Of a DNA stretch of 64,000 nucleotides, positions 23,105 through 33,624 are shown in pieces. Below the pieces are notes generated by a model. It saw only the letters and a list, made by a program, of their open reading frames with translations. It was not told the DNA's origin and ran no database searches. The translations under genes and the position numbers were made by a program. This stretch comes from Limnanthes douglasii subsp. nivea (lineage: Eukaryota > Streptophyta > Magnoliopsida > Brassicales > Limnanthaceae), in assembly GCA_036936605.1 (NCBI GenBank), contig JAUPFV010000001.1:212643138-212707137 (forward strand), given 5' to 3'. Position 1 is the stretch's first letter, and the number at the start of each line of letters is the position of its first letter.

Positions 23105-25317
23105 AAAACTACGTGTTTATCTTACAGAAAACTATATAGTTGGACTCCTCAAATGTATAATATTAATTATTAACGAAAATGTTATATTTTGATTTTAAAA
23201 AAAAGATTTATGAGTCATACCATAGATGTGGGAGAAACTTGATTGGTCAAATCAAGTCTTAAACCTCCTACAATATTTTAGAATTTGTCTCATATCTTCT
23301 GAGAAAAAATACAGTATTAACGATAATTTTTTACTTAACGTTTTCAAGATGTAAATCATTTGCAAATAAATTATCCATCTTGCTCATTTATACTCTCGTT
23401 AGAGACATTTACCATATAAGTTTGTACTGTGGTAAAATTGAATATTTTCCTCTTATTATATAACTTTTACAATGACAAAAATCCAAGACTTTCAACACAA
23501 TTGAACCAAAAAATAATGAAATGCAAATTTAAAAACATCCTTAAAAACGTCTATTGTAAAAACTTTGAAACATAACCATGTAATATATTTTTATATGAAT
23601 TTTTTTTAAAATTTCATTATTATTTTTATCATGAAATGGAATCCCATTTTAACACCGCGATCTTAATCTCAACTATTTTTTAGACTTAACAAAACTTGAG
23701 AATGTCTAAGAATTTATATACTTAAAAACTAAATTTTGATGGTGAAATTTATAAAAATATTACTCATCTTATAAATTTTGTTATGACATGCTTCAAATGT
23801 GCCCTGTAAAATCATTATTGGACTTACATGGTCGTATATTACCCATATTACTAGAATCATCTTGTAATCGACTTAAATTTTAGAATATATAAAAAACGTT
23901 TATCAAATATTATGATTTGAGAGATGTCCTATTATTTTTAATTAGCAACCATATTATACTTTACTATACTTATGTAGTCTTATTATGGTTTCGAATTTGA
24001 TATAATTAGAATATTAGTTTTAAAAAAATAACAAGGACCCATGATTAAACAAACACCAGTTAAATAAATCATAAACATAATTTTTAAGTTTCAAAATTGT
24101 TGAGTTATTCATCTAAACTATATTGTCGTAGTTTTTTGCGGAGTCTTTTGTACCAGCGCATTATACACTATTTCTCTAGGTATGTTTTTATTTAAATCTA
24201 TATTGATTCAATATCACATCCAAAAACAAATTTGGGCCCATCTTATCGTTTAATAAAATCAAATAGAACAATTTAATATTAAATGGTCAGTTATACATGA
24301 ACATGCAACATGTTAATGCAAAAAGTTTACTATATGCATGTGTTGATTTGTAACAAATATAAGCATAATGTTAACTTGAACCTATTTGTGTAAACAATTA
24401 ATTCTAATGTGAGCATTAAAACTTTTTTAATGAACTATTTACCATTAAAAATCATATTACGGTATATTTAGCTCGTTAAGTGTATCCAAAATTTAGAAAT
24501 ATTAAGTGTTTAACTATGACTTACACATTTGCGAATGTACAGTTATGTGTGCACATCATAAAAATAACATTCGTATATATAATTGAGATAAAAACTCTGA
24601 TAAGTATTTATATAAACAACGTGCTAATATTCTTTATCTCTCATTGAGGTCACATATATGAATGAAGATGAACACATGTGAATAGTTTTGAACTCGACAC
24701 ACTTTCAGCATACAATGCACAACCTCATGTATCATAAGTAAGAATTTCATCGTATATACACCATATGTACAGTTTATCCAATATAATGTGTCTATACATT
24801 TTAAAAATACTATAATAATATATAAATAAACATAAAGTGTTGACATAAAACTGAAAGGGCATCATTATGTCATTATTGTGCTCACCATATTATTGTGGTT
24901 GTGCACCATAGCACACATCAATACAAGGAGTAACGATATTATCATTAGTCATGGTTGCTACGACACGAAAGTCCTTTGTTGTGGTCATATGAGTATAAAC
25001 CATCATTTTTTGTTTAAGTTATATTATGTTATAGGTTGCTTAGTCTGAAGCTCTGAATATTACAAATAAGTTACATATACTCAAATAACACATATGGGTG
25101 AACATATGAATTTTGGTATCCCACGACATCAAAGATGTAATAAATTGATTCAAATATACTAAATCATATTTGAATTATATTTAAAATATAAACAACATTA
25201 TATTCAATATGCTAATTACAAAGTCATGTCCTCTACATATGCTAATATTAAAAATTAAATTGAATACCTAGAATCATGAATCATATTATTAACTTGTTTA
25301 TGATGACTTTAATGATT
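23105..25317. other. AT-rich stretch without supported genes
   Basis: There are no open frames of note apart from a 70-codon minus stretch (24634-24846) without domain features. No repeats longer than simple A/T runs were seen. The right edge is the broken start of the G6 5' LTR. Confidence 0.55.
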
Positions 25318-25725
25318 CGAAGAGGGAACCGAGCGAGGCACCCGACAGAGCAGAAGGAGATCATTTAGATCACGCTCGGCTTGGTACGTGGATGAAACCG
25401 AGCATAAGGGGATCGTTGGATTATGCTCGGTCGGGCACGCGGATGAATCCGATCGAGTACAATTCACGAGAGAAACGTCCAAGACAGTGATTTAATGCTA
25501 CTTTAATGGAACTAGTTAAACCACTAACGCATTACTCATAAATTTAGGTACATGATGTAAATATAGTCGTGCATGTAGTTAGTGAGAATAAATGTTATAG
25601 TAATAACCAATAAACGTGAGAAAAAGGATATAAACAAGGGATAAAATCCTAAATGAATATAAGTTCTCTTCTCTGATAATAAAAGTTTCTACTTGGCAAA
25701 ATCCTTTGTTATTTCCCGTAAAACA
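25318..25725 (+). repeat. G6 5' LTR, truncated at its 5' end
   Basis: This matches 33214-33624. In the 66 bp I aligned by eye (25381-25446 against 33278-33343) six positions differ, mostly transitions. The copy starts abruptly at 25318, while the 3' LTR extends 244 bp further left to TGATGAGAGG. It contains a hairpin-capable inverted repeat, CCGAGCATAA (25398-25407) and TTATGCTCGG (25421-25430). It ends CCCGTAAAACA before the primer site. Confidence 0.9.
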
Positions 25726-25727
25726 AT

Positions 25728-25745
25728 TGGCGCCGTCTATGTGAA
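25728..25745 (+). promoter_or_regulatory. G6 primer binding site
   Basis: TGGCGCCGTCTATGTGAAC lies two bases after the 5' LTR end and 28 bases before the gag ATG. It has the same TGGCGCCG core as G5. Confidence 0.85.
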
Positions 25746-25772
25746 CGAGAAAAGAATTAAGTTACGTTAAAC

Positions 25773-27420
25773 ATGGTAGTTACTAGGTCAGGGTTTGAGA
25801 GAGAGGCCCCAGAGTCAAGTGAAGCGACGGGAAATCAAAGATCGGTGGCGAACCCACCATTGATGCAGGACATTTCACGCCCTATCATCGCCCCAAATCC
25901 GGAGGTCGTAACAGCAGTCCCCGTTGCGTCGGTGGAACCAGTGTCACAATTGTTGCAACCAATAGCGGGGGCCAGAACAGAGGTCGCACCCCCAAGGTCT
26001 GTGGTGGCCCCCGTCACACATGACATACTGGGAGCTAACCCTGCTACAAACCCAATCATCCTGCAGTTGGAACCACAACTCCAACACCTTCAAGACGAAC
26101 AGCTCGAAATGACGTGCGAACGATACGCTAGATAAAAATTCATGCACGCTACTTTAGCAGGATTGGTCGACTCTCTTCATGCGCTTACCGCCAAGGTGCG
26201 GGGAGCTAGCCGAGTTGATCAATAGTCAGGGCCAAAGGCCAGCCAAGCTAACCGTGCAGATCGATCCTCCAAGCGTGACAATAAGCAGGATGGAGAAGGA
26301 GAGAGTGGGGGTAACAAATGCTCCAACGAGCAAGAACCTATGCAGTAGGCACGCCCCACCATATTAAAAAATCCCGAGAGGATGAAAATATCTATTAAAA
26401 ATAGGTGTGATCCAAAATATCCAGCTACATCCTCAAAGAGTCGCCCATTTTGGAAAAGATCTTTGATGCACAGTTACCAAGGAAATTCGACCCCTTCCGA
26501 ATGAAGACCTACGATGAATCTGGTGACCCGGAGAGGCACCTTGAAAAATTCTGTAACATGATGATGGTATTCAATCTAGACGATGCTATGATGTGCAGAG
26601 CCCTATCCATGACACTCAAGGGAAACGTGATGGAATGGTTCACCATTATGATTAAAGGATTCATTCATGATTTTACAGGTTTATAGATGGCTTTCAAGGA
26701 AAGGTTCGTCGGCAATAAGGAGCTTAGGCGTGAGTGGGACTTGATCATGGACCTTTACCGGAGGCAAGGTGAGTCACTTAAAATTTATGTCAAACGTTTT
26801 GTTCATGTTATGAATGTTATTCCGGATCTACAGGAGAACATGACGGTGGCCTCAGTCAAGCGAGGTCTCAATCGGCAGGCGGAACTGTACGTTGACATGA
26901 TCCAATTCCCAACATAAGTAATAGGAGACCTTCTTGCTCGAGCAGACACGTTCATCATGTTGGACGATGCTCGGAAAAGGGATTCACCTGACAGACACAT
27001 TTCTGAATCTAAGAGTGGACCGCCCGAGAGAATGAAGGTTTACGATCCCCCTCAATGGGATACTAGTCGAATACCTCAACACTACGAGAATCTATCAAGA
27101 TAATTCAACCTTTTTGACCGAGTCCATATCAGTCGTGTACGATTGAACAAATGGTATGACGAAGTATCAAACGTCGCGAGTAATGAGCGCCCCTGGCTTC
27201 AAGCGATCAGATTGATATTTTTGTTCTTACCACAATGACCATGGCACCCTACTGGTGAATATTGGCAGCTTCAGAAGGAGATAAAATGAATTATAGACAA
27301 CGGTGAGCTATTACAATTTATTAAGCTGCAGGATCAACGTCCATAGCCTGATCGACGAGATGATGTGCGCCCTGTTATTGAAGACAAGCCATGAAATGAT
27401 AAGCAAGCTAACGCGGGCAA
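25773..27420 (+). pseudogene. G6 gag
   Basis: The ATG at 25773 opens MVVTRSGFEREAPESSEATG and a proline- and valine-rich N-terminal region to 26135. After a stop the frame continues with a basic spacer (26179-26367). The capsid follows at 26450-26917: LPRKFDPFRMKTYDESGDPE, FCNMMMVFNLDDAMMCRALS, LKGNVMEWFTIMIKGFIHDF, then after a stop FVGNKELRREWDLIMDLYRR and MTVASVKRGLNRQAELYVDM. Around 27205-27310 is a zinc-binding-like FCSYHNDHG strip whose second half is frameshifted. Start choice rests on the primer site distance and on identity with the G5 start. Confidence 0.88.
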
Positions 27421-27641
27421 GAAACAGTGGTTGCACGCTATCGCAGGGGGACACTCACACTATAATCAACGATAGTGCCACGTTATCACCCACCCTCATC
27501 AATGGAGAAATATCTGAGGTTGCCAGCAATATCATTTCCGCAAGACAGTAAAGCGGCTTATCTATTTTCACCATCGCCGGGGGAAACTCAACAGTCTCAC
27601 AAGGAACAACTTATGGTAAAAGAGCACGAACCGATCTTGAT

Positions 27642-28361
27642 GTGTACAAAGTCAATGCCACGTCCTACAGAAATTATCGAGATCCTGTGGCGGACCTAAA
27701 ATTCAACGATGATGACCTAAGGGGTGTCACCACGCCCCACGAAGATGCGCTAACAATACATCTAGACATTGGATGCTTTATGATCACCCGAGTACTGGTA
27801 AATGGGGGCAGCTCAACAAACATCATTTTTAAAGAAAGCTACGACCGAATGCAAAATGTTTCACCCTACAAGCCCGCTCAATGAACCTTGGTCAGGTATG
27901 AGGGTAAGACATCTCAATACGTGGGGGAAGTTGAGTTGATGGTCAAAGTCGGTTATGGAGTTATTAAGCGCGAGTTAAAAACATTGTTTATGAGCTTGGA
28001 TGCGCCCAACCCATACCACGTAATAAATGGTCGTCCTTGTTTGCACAAGATGGAGGCGACTCCATGTACTGTGAAACTAGTGGGAAGAATGTTTGGTATT
28101 ATTCGAGGAAGCCAACGTACGGCGAGGACATGCTACGCAGTAACCGTCGACCGTACCAAACCACTTAGACATAAACTAGCCAACGAGGGGGTTCACATGG
28201 AAAGATTCAATACCACCCCCCTCTCGTCTGACCCGGTCGATGACCCACGAGAAGCAGAGCAGCCCAAAGACAGCCTGCCAGAGTCGGTGGAAGAGGCAAT
28301 AACAGGGGGCGCATGCTACGGTTGGGTAATAAGTTATCTTTTATTTTCTAGAAATCTTTGA
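27642..28361 (+). pseudogene. G6 protease and linker
   Basis: 27642-27884 reads NATSYRNYRDPVADLKFNDD, LRGVTTPHEDALTIHLDIGC, then TRVLVNGGSSTNIIFKESYD. The catalytic position is asparagine (NGGS) where DGGS is expected. 27888-28361 continues after a stop with VRYEGKTSQYVGEVELMVKV and RPCLHKMEATPCTVKL, the protease C-terminal half, then a variable linker towards reverse transcriptase. This enzyme would cut the gag-pol polyprotein. Confidence 0.85.
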
Positions 28362-28439
28362 TTGATTTATTAGCAAAAAAAATGTATGTACTTTCATAGG
28401 AGGCAAACGACGTTTCAGGTGTTGATCCTTCGGTTATAT

Positions 28440-29110
28440 GTCATGAGTTGGAAATCAACTAATTTGCGAAACTAGTGTGACAAAAGCAACAATCTTTCTC
28501 CATTAAGAAACATAAAACTGTACTGGTTGAGGTAATAAACCTATCTCGCTTAGGGCACATCAGGCGGGCGAGGTATTCGGTCTTGGTGGCAAACTCGATC
28601 CTAATTAAGAAGAAATGGGGGCAATGGCGCATGTGCGTCGACTTCACAGACCTTAATCAAGAATGCCCCAAAGATGCTTTTCCGCTGTCCTGCATTAACC
28701 AGCTTGTTAATTCCGCATAAGGATGTAAGTACCTATCAATTATGGATGTGTACTCAGGGTACAATCAAATCTGACTCAAGCCGTCCGACGAACAGCCCAC
28801 TGCTTTCCAAATCGAGTGTGGCTTATATTGTTACACGGTGATGTCGTTCGGGTTGAAGAACGTTGGATTCACATACCAACGCTTAATTAACCATATTTTT
28901 AGCGGCCATTTGGGGAAGCATGTGGAGGCCTATATCAACGACATGATCGTGACAACACACACATGAGATTAGCAACTCGAGGTGCTCCAAATTGTATTCG
29001 ACTTACTCTGCAAGTTCAATTTAAAACTCAACTCGATCAAAATATCTTTTGGTGTAAGCAAGGGTAAATATCTAGGTTACGTGGTCAGACATACAGGCAT
29101 CAAGGCCAAC
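28440..29110 (+). pseudogene. G6 reverse transcriptase
   Basis: The frame, with several stops, reads VINLSRLGHIRRARYSVLVA, KKWGQWRMCVDFTDLNQECP, KDAFPLSCINQLV, CKYLSIMDVYSGYNQI, YCYTVMSFGLKNVGFTYQRL, then the active-site box EAYINDMIVTTHT and CKFNLKLNSIKISFGVSKGK. The YVDD box is YIND, so one catalytic aspartate is lost. This copy keeps the full palm, which G5 and G7 lack, and so serves as the reference for their deletions. Confidence 0.88.
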
Positions 29111-30110
29111 CCCGCCCATTGAATATAATTATACAAATGGCCTCTCGTGGACCATTAAGGATGTACAATGCATTACAGGGCACCTCGCCACACTATCACA
29201 CTTCATCTCTCGAGCCTCAGATAAAAGTCACACATTCTTTGAGATTCTACGGGGAGCGAAAAAGTTTGACTAGACGGAGGAATGTGACAAGGGATTCAAT
29301 GAGTTAAAACATTACCTTACCGCGCTAGAAATCCTATCCGCACCCTTCACCGACAAGCTGTTATTTCCATACTTAACAGTTTCTCTCTTCTCGGTTAGTG
29401 CATTTCTGGTACGGGAACCAAACGGAATACAACAAATTATCTACTACTCGAGCAAAACCTTTATTAATTCCGAAACAAGGTACCTTAACCTTAAAAAACT
29501 CACGTTGGGATTAGTCACAACCGATCGAAAAATGCGCCCTTAATTTCAAGGACATACAATTTACGTACGAACGGTCTTCCCCCTTAAAGTCGTGTTGCAA
29601 AAACCTGATATGTTGGGTCGATTAACTAAGTGGAGCATCGATCTTGGAGAATATGACATACAATTTGAGTCGCGTATTATTATATAATGACAAGTCATAG
29701 CGGATTTCCTAGTCGAGTTCTCCTCGTCCAGAAAAATATACCCTCCGGAAGGGGAGGCTGCCGACACCGAGCACATCGGATGGGTAGTTGAAGCCGAAAA
29801 GGCCTCAAGAACATCTGGTGGTGGTGCATGGGTCGTACCCCTCTTACCTATCAGTGAGGAAATCAAACAGACTATCAGATTTAATTTCCTAATTACGAAT
29901 AACATAACAGAATATGAGGGGCTCACATACTAAAGATTCGTTTGGATTCGCAATTGGTTATCAACCAGACCAAAGGCACGTATGATGCGAAACAAGAAAG
30001 AATACAGAGCTATTTATCTATACTCAAGGAGTGCAAGTTCAAGTTTATAAAGGTAGCATATGAGCAAGTCCTTCGATGAAATCCTCTACGGAAGACGCGC
30101 TAGCAAAGAC
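29111..30110 (+). pseudogene. G6 RNase H regions
   Basis: The first, vestigial RNase H is near 29275-29530 (CDKGFNELKHYLT, LTVSLFSVSAFLVREPNGIQ, IYYSSKTFINSETRYL). After a linker (DLGEYDIQFESR, QVIADFLVEFSSSR) comes the second RNase H at about 29760-29930: WVVEAEKASRTSGGGAWVV then FNFLITNNITEYE. The first catalytic aspartate (VDGAS in G5) is lost here. The frame shifts after TEYE and the rest is scrambled. The dual arrangement supports the Tat assignment. Confidence 0.82.
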
Positions 30111-30399
30111 TGTAGTCTTGGGAGAGAATCCCATGGTCATCACTCTGCAACTACCAATAACATAACTCATCAAGAGGAATGAAACCGTCCATGTAATCGA
30201 CAGATTCAACGATTGGAGGCAACCTTACTTATTATATTTGAGCTCCGTCGTTTTGCCAACTAATAAAAACGCCGCCCGAGCTCTCCAACAAAGGGCGGCC
30301 AAATATTGTGTGTTCGAAACCGTCTTATACTGAAAAAGTGCTACTCCACCTTTGTTGTGCTGCCTCGACCAAGCAGAAGCTACCTCAGTTCTGCATGAC

Positions 30400-30980
30400 T
30401 TGAGCACACTATGGATATTGGAGCCTCATTTAGCATCTTCTGTTGGTTGGATATTATTGGCCAGAGTTGGTGGGCGATGCAGAACTATTCGTTCAGCAGT
30501 GTCATTAATGCCAACATTTCTCCAATATTATGTATCTACCGAGCGATCTTATGCAAATTGTCCTTGCCCCTTGCCCTTTTGATAAGTGGGGTATCGACCT
30601 CGTCGGGCCACTCCTCATGGCGACCTGCAAAAGGAAATTTTTAATCTTCGCAGTGGACTTTCACGAAATGGGTAGAAGCCAAAGCTTTATTCGAACCCGA
30701 GCCCAGGAGGTATGTGACTTCATCCACATCGTATTACCCTTAGGGAAAGGGACAATTTGAAATCACTAACAGAATAATTTTGGAATGGATAAAAAAACTT
30801 GAAGGAGCCAAAGGCAAATGGCCCGACAAATTGGCGGAGGTCCTGTCGGCATACTGAACTACTCCTCGAGCTACAACTGGAGACATCCCATTTACTCTTG
30901 TTTGTGGCAGCAAAGTAGTGGTTTCAGAGGGTTGCGCCCTGAAGCACCTATGGAATGTAAATCATTTAAATATGTACCAC
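30400..30980 (+). pseudogene. G6 integrase, partly deleted
   Basis: The core start is clear at 30530-30760: APCPFDKWGIDLVGPLLMAT, KRKFLIFAVDFHEMGRSQSF, RAQEVCDFIH. The first catalytic aspartate is intact. The sequence then jumps to a strip equivalent to the region after the D-D-E glutamate (WPDKLAEVLSAY-like frame near 30820-30860), so the central part with the second aspartate and glutamate is missing. The C-terminal region is not recognisable before the antisense gene region. Confidence 0.8.
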
Positions 30981-31171
30981 CAATATTTGTAATTATGAGG
31001 ATGCACGGTTTTTTTTCCCTGATGGCGTGGGCTTTTTTTTAATGAGGCATTCAAACTCTTATTCATATTATTAATATTTTTTACCACTTTCGCCATTCCA
31101 CGTGTTTATTAAATTCTCTCCATCTTTACAATAACGATCATGTCAATGACTACGCCTACGGGCTACGCAAG

Positions 31172-31228
31172 GGACCATATTGAGTCCAGACCAAATGTCT
31201 ATAAGCACGACCGGGCTAATTGGCCAAG
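31172..31228 (+). repeat. Conserved noncoding block shared by G6 and G5
   Basis: GGACCATATTGAGTCCAGAC, then TGTCTATAAGCAC, then GGGCTAATTGGCC correspond to 17061-17122 of G5 read on its own coding strand. The block lies in the gap where pol and the antisense gene converge. Confidence 0.65.
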
Positions 31229-31343
31229 CATACAAGGGTAGCGTCATTTTTCTGCTGATCCACTTCGTCAATCCCTTGAATAGCCAGTACATCCCTCCAC
31301 CTTCATTCTAATAGGGCATTGATTTAGATCCTTCTGCCTCTTT

Positions 31344-32375
31344 TCATCTTTGGGTCTGAGGTACTACTAGCCAAACCCCTGCACTATTCCTTTCTTGGTA
31401 TCTTTTTTCCATCAGCGCCCGTATGTGCTCCACCAATGCCGCTTCCCCACCATTTGCCATGGTCACTTCCCTATCTTTTGAAATTTTCAGCTCTGGCACT
31501 AGCCACAGACCAGCTTTCATATAGTTAACTTGCGTAAATAGAAGAGTTGGATCCTGAAACCAAGTCGAGCTTGAAAGATTGCCAACTTGAACTAAAGGGT
31601 TTTTGTATTCCTCCGAAAGGACTTCCTTATACCAATCCTGATGAGTTCCTTCACATGTACAAAAAATTAATGGATAATTAATGCTGAGATCGATCAACTA
31701 ATCTAGTAAACTTTATTAATGACACTTACACTTCAGTTTCCACTTCCTTTTTATCTGAAGATTCATTATGGGTTTTTCATGCTCCCAATTTCCTAACACA
31801 AACACAAATGAGTTTTTCCAGTTTTTATCTTATAACGGGAGTTTAAGAACCGCCCTCATCCCTGTCAACTAGGTGTAGAAGAAAGGAGACTTGGCAATTT
31901 TCGCTACGTCAACGGCTAAGAACAAATCTGCCAAACAGATTTTAATTCCTAACAAGCGTGAGCTCAACACTATATTAAGAAGCATCCTCCACCCATTTGG
32001 AGCTAATAAGGTCGGGCATATACCTATTACGCTAAAGAAATCCCGAATTAGCAAGGGCAAGGGCAAGGGAAATTGAAGCCCCCAGTCAAATACGATTGTG
32101 AATAGGTAGGTTTCATGATCCTGGGCCTGATAAGGATGTTCACCAACTGATAAAACCCTCACTATAACATCCTCGGGTATCCTATACCTAGCCTTAAAGC
32201 TTAGTAACCGTTTATCATCCACATACCCATATTTATGGGAAAATCGAGAGAAATAAATTTCTAAGAAGGTTGGGTCTTCAAATTCTGACTCTATAGTTTT
32301 CACCAATTTCTTCTTTATTTCCTTTTTTGGTATCGTGGTATCTACTTGTTTGACTGCAATGGGCCAATACGACAA
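31344..32375 (-). pseudogene. Antisense gene of G6, Transposase_28-like
   Basis: 31869-32375 (minus, 168 codons, ATG at 32375) reads FEDPTFLEIYFSRFSHKYGY, VGEHPYQAQDHETYLFTIVF, LLIRDFFSVIGICPTLLAPN, GWRMLLNIVLSSRLLGIKIC and VDVAKIAKSPFFYT. It aligns end to end with the gene of G5 at 15283-15678. The second part is at 31344-31697 (TWFQDPTLLFTQVNYMKAGL, VPELKISKDREVTMANGGEA, ALVEHIRALMEKRYQERNSA) and appears to be the C-terminal region. The gap may be an intron or decay. Its orientation opposes gag-pol. The domain resembles the PF04195 family. Function is unknown. Confidence 0.84.
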
Positions 32376-32953
32376 ATAAGAACGATTATAGGAGAAGGTG
32401 AATTAGGATGGATATTACTTCCAGTGCATATGGTTTTCAATTTGGTATCTGATTAAGGGACTCATCACTTATCCTAAACCTATAGGGTTTTCCATAGAAT
32501 AAACGCTAACTATACATGCATAAAATAGACATACCTGTATTGAAGTTTGGAGATGACCAAAATCTCTATGGAGCAACAGACACTTGAAGCAACAATAAAT
32601 GATGAGAAAAATAAAAAATAATGGATACAAATAATCGAAAATAAAGTGGGAAATTCGTAATCTACCTTATACCTACGTGTGATGTGATAAGAAAATTGTC
32701 ATAGATATTAAGCCTTCAGCACGCATCATCGAAACCCAGGCGCCATTTTTTATAAAATGGCTGGTAGTCAGAACCTTCAAATTCCACGCGTGAACTTGAA
32801 GCCAACCACGTGCCATTTATTGGTTACTAAACTTAAGTAAACTACCAGCACTATTACTCTGATGTTATACTTGGATCCGCTACAAGGTCGATTCGTTTGC
32901 TTGTCTTGTTAAATTTAATTCATCGATTCTATGATTGTAGCGCACAATCCATG
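32376..32953. other. Upstream region of the G6 antisense gene
   Basis: No open frame is present. It contains CACGTG at 32807-32812 and, on the minus strand, a GGTTCTGAC word that also occurs upstream of the G5 antisense gene. This is the likely promoter region of the antisense gene by position; the role is inference. Confidence 0.45.
32807..32812 (-). promoter_or_regulatory. G-box core upstream of G6 antisense gene
   Basis: CACGTG lies about 430 bp upstream of the antisense start at 32375. G5 has the same hexamer about 455 bp upstream of its antisense start. A hexamer alone is weak evidence; the shared position and neighbouring GGTTCTGAC strip raise it. Confidence 0.35.
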
Positions 32954-32969
32954 AACTAAGAGGGTGCCC
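32954..32969 (+). promoter_or_regulatory. G6 polypurine tract
   Basis: AACTAAGAGGGTGCCC lies directly before the 3' LTR start TGATGAGAGGG and matches the G5 tract at 14682-14697. Confidence 0.82.
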
Positions 32970-33624
32970 TGATGAGAGGGTATCCTCTGGCTTGGAAGAA
33001 AGAAGGTATTCAAGCAGACGAAGTTAATGAAGCATATGAAGCAAATCTGAGCACGATATAAGTCTGAGCGTCAGAAAAATAAGATAAGGGTACTGAACAT
33101 AACTGAAACCTGTACGAGAAATCAGGGCCTGCCTAGCTACGGTAAAGAAGATTGATGGCACTTGGACCGATTAAGTATTTCACCAACTCAAGATGGAGAT
33201 GGATGAGTTGACCCGAAGAGATAACCGAGCAAGGCACCCAAATGAGCAGAAAGGGATCATTTGGATCACGCTCGGCTTGGCACACGGATGAAACCGAACA
33301 TAAGGGGATCGTTGGATTATGCTCGGTCGGGCACGTAGATGAAGTCGATCGAGCTCAATTCACAAGAGAAATGTCCAAGGAAATGGTTTAATGCTACTTT
33401 AATGGAACTAGTCAAACCATTAACACATTACTCATATATTTAGGTCCCATTATGTAAATATAGTTGTGCATGTAGTTAGTGGGAATAAATATTATAGTAA
33501 CAACCAATAAACGGTGAGAAAAAAAAAGATATAAATAAGAGATAGAATCCTAAATGAATGTAAGTTCTCTTTAGTGATAATAAAAGTTTCTACTTGGAAA
33601 AATCCTTTGTTATTTCTCGTAACA
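32970..33624 (+). repeat. G6 3' LTR
   Basis: This is a full-length 655-bp LTR starting TGATGAGAGGGTATCC after the polypurine tract and ending CTCGTAACA. Positions 33214-33624 match the 5' LTR. The left arm of the hairpin seen in the 5' LTR carries one change here. The flank to the right begins GTGCAGATGAGC and reads as coding sequence of the G7 antisense gene. Confidence 0.9.

Larger units (their letters stand above)
25318..33624 (+). mobile_element. Ty3/gypsy Tat-type retrotransposon G6 with both LTRs and antisense gene
   Basis: The order on the plus strand is 5' LTR (25318-25725), primer site, gag, protease, reverse transcriptase, RNase H, integrase, antisense gene (31344-32375), polypurine tract and 3' LTR (32970-33624). 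It mirrors G5 in gene order and motifs but lies on the other strand. The 5' LTR lacks its first ~245 bp. The coding regions hold many stops. To the right, the 3' LTR directly meets sequence that looks like the antisense gene of G7, so G6 probably inserted there and a deletion later removed the left side. Confidence 0.92.

Noticed and set aside
24634..24846. 70-codon minus open stretch with hydrophobic segments
   Set aside because: AT-rich chance reading with no start context or homologue that I recognise.
25835..26147. Minus-strand open stretches opposite the G6 gag start
   Set aside because: They mirror the gag N-terminal region, which has the better context (primer site, MVVTRS start).
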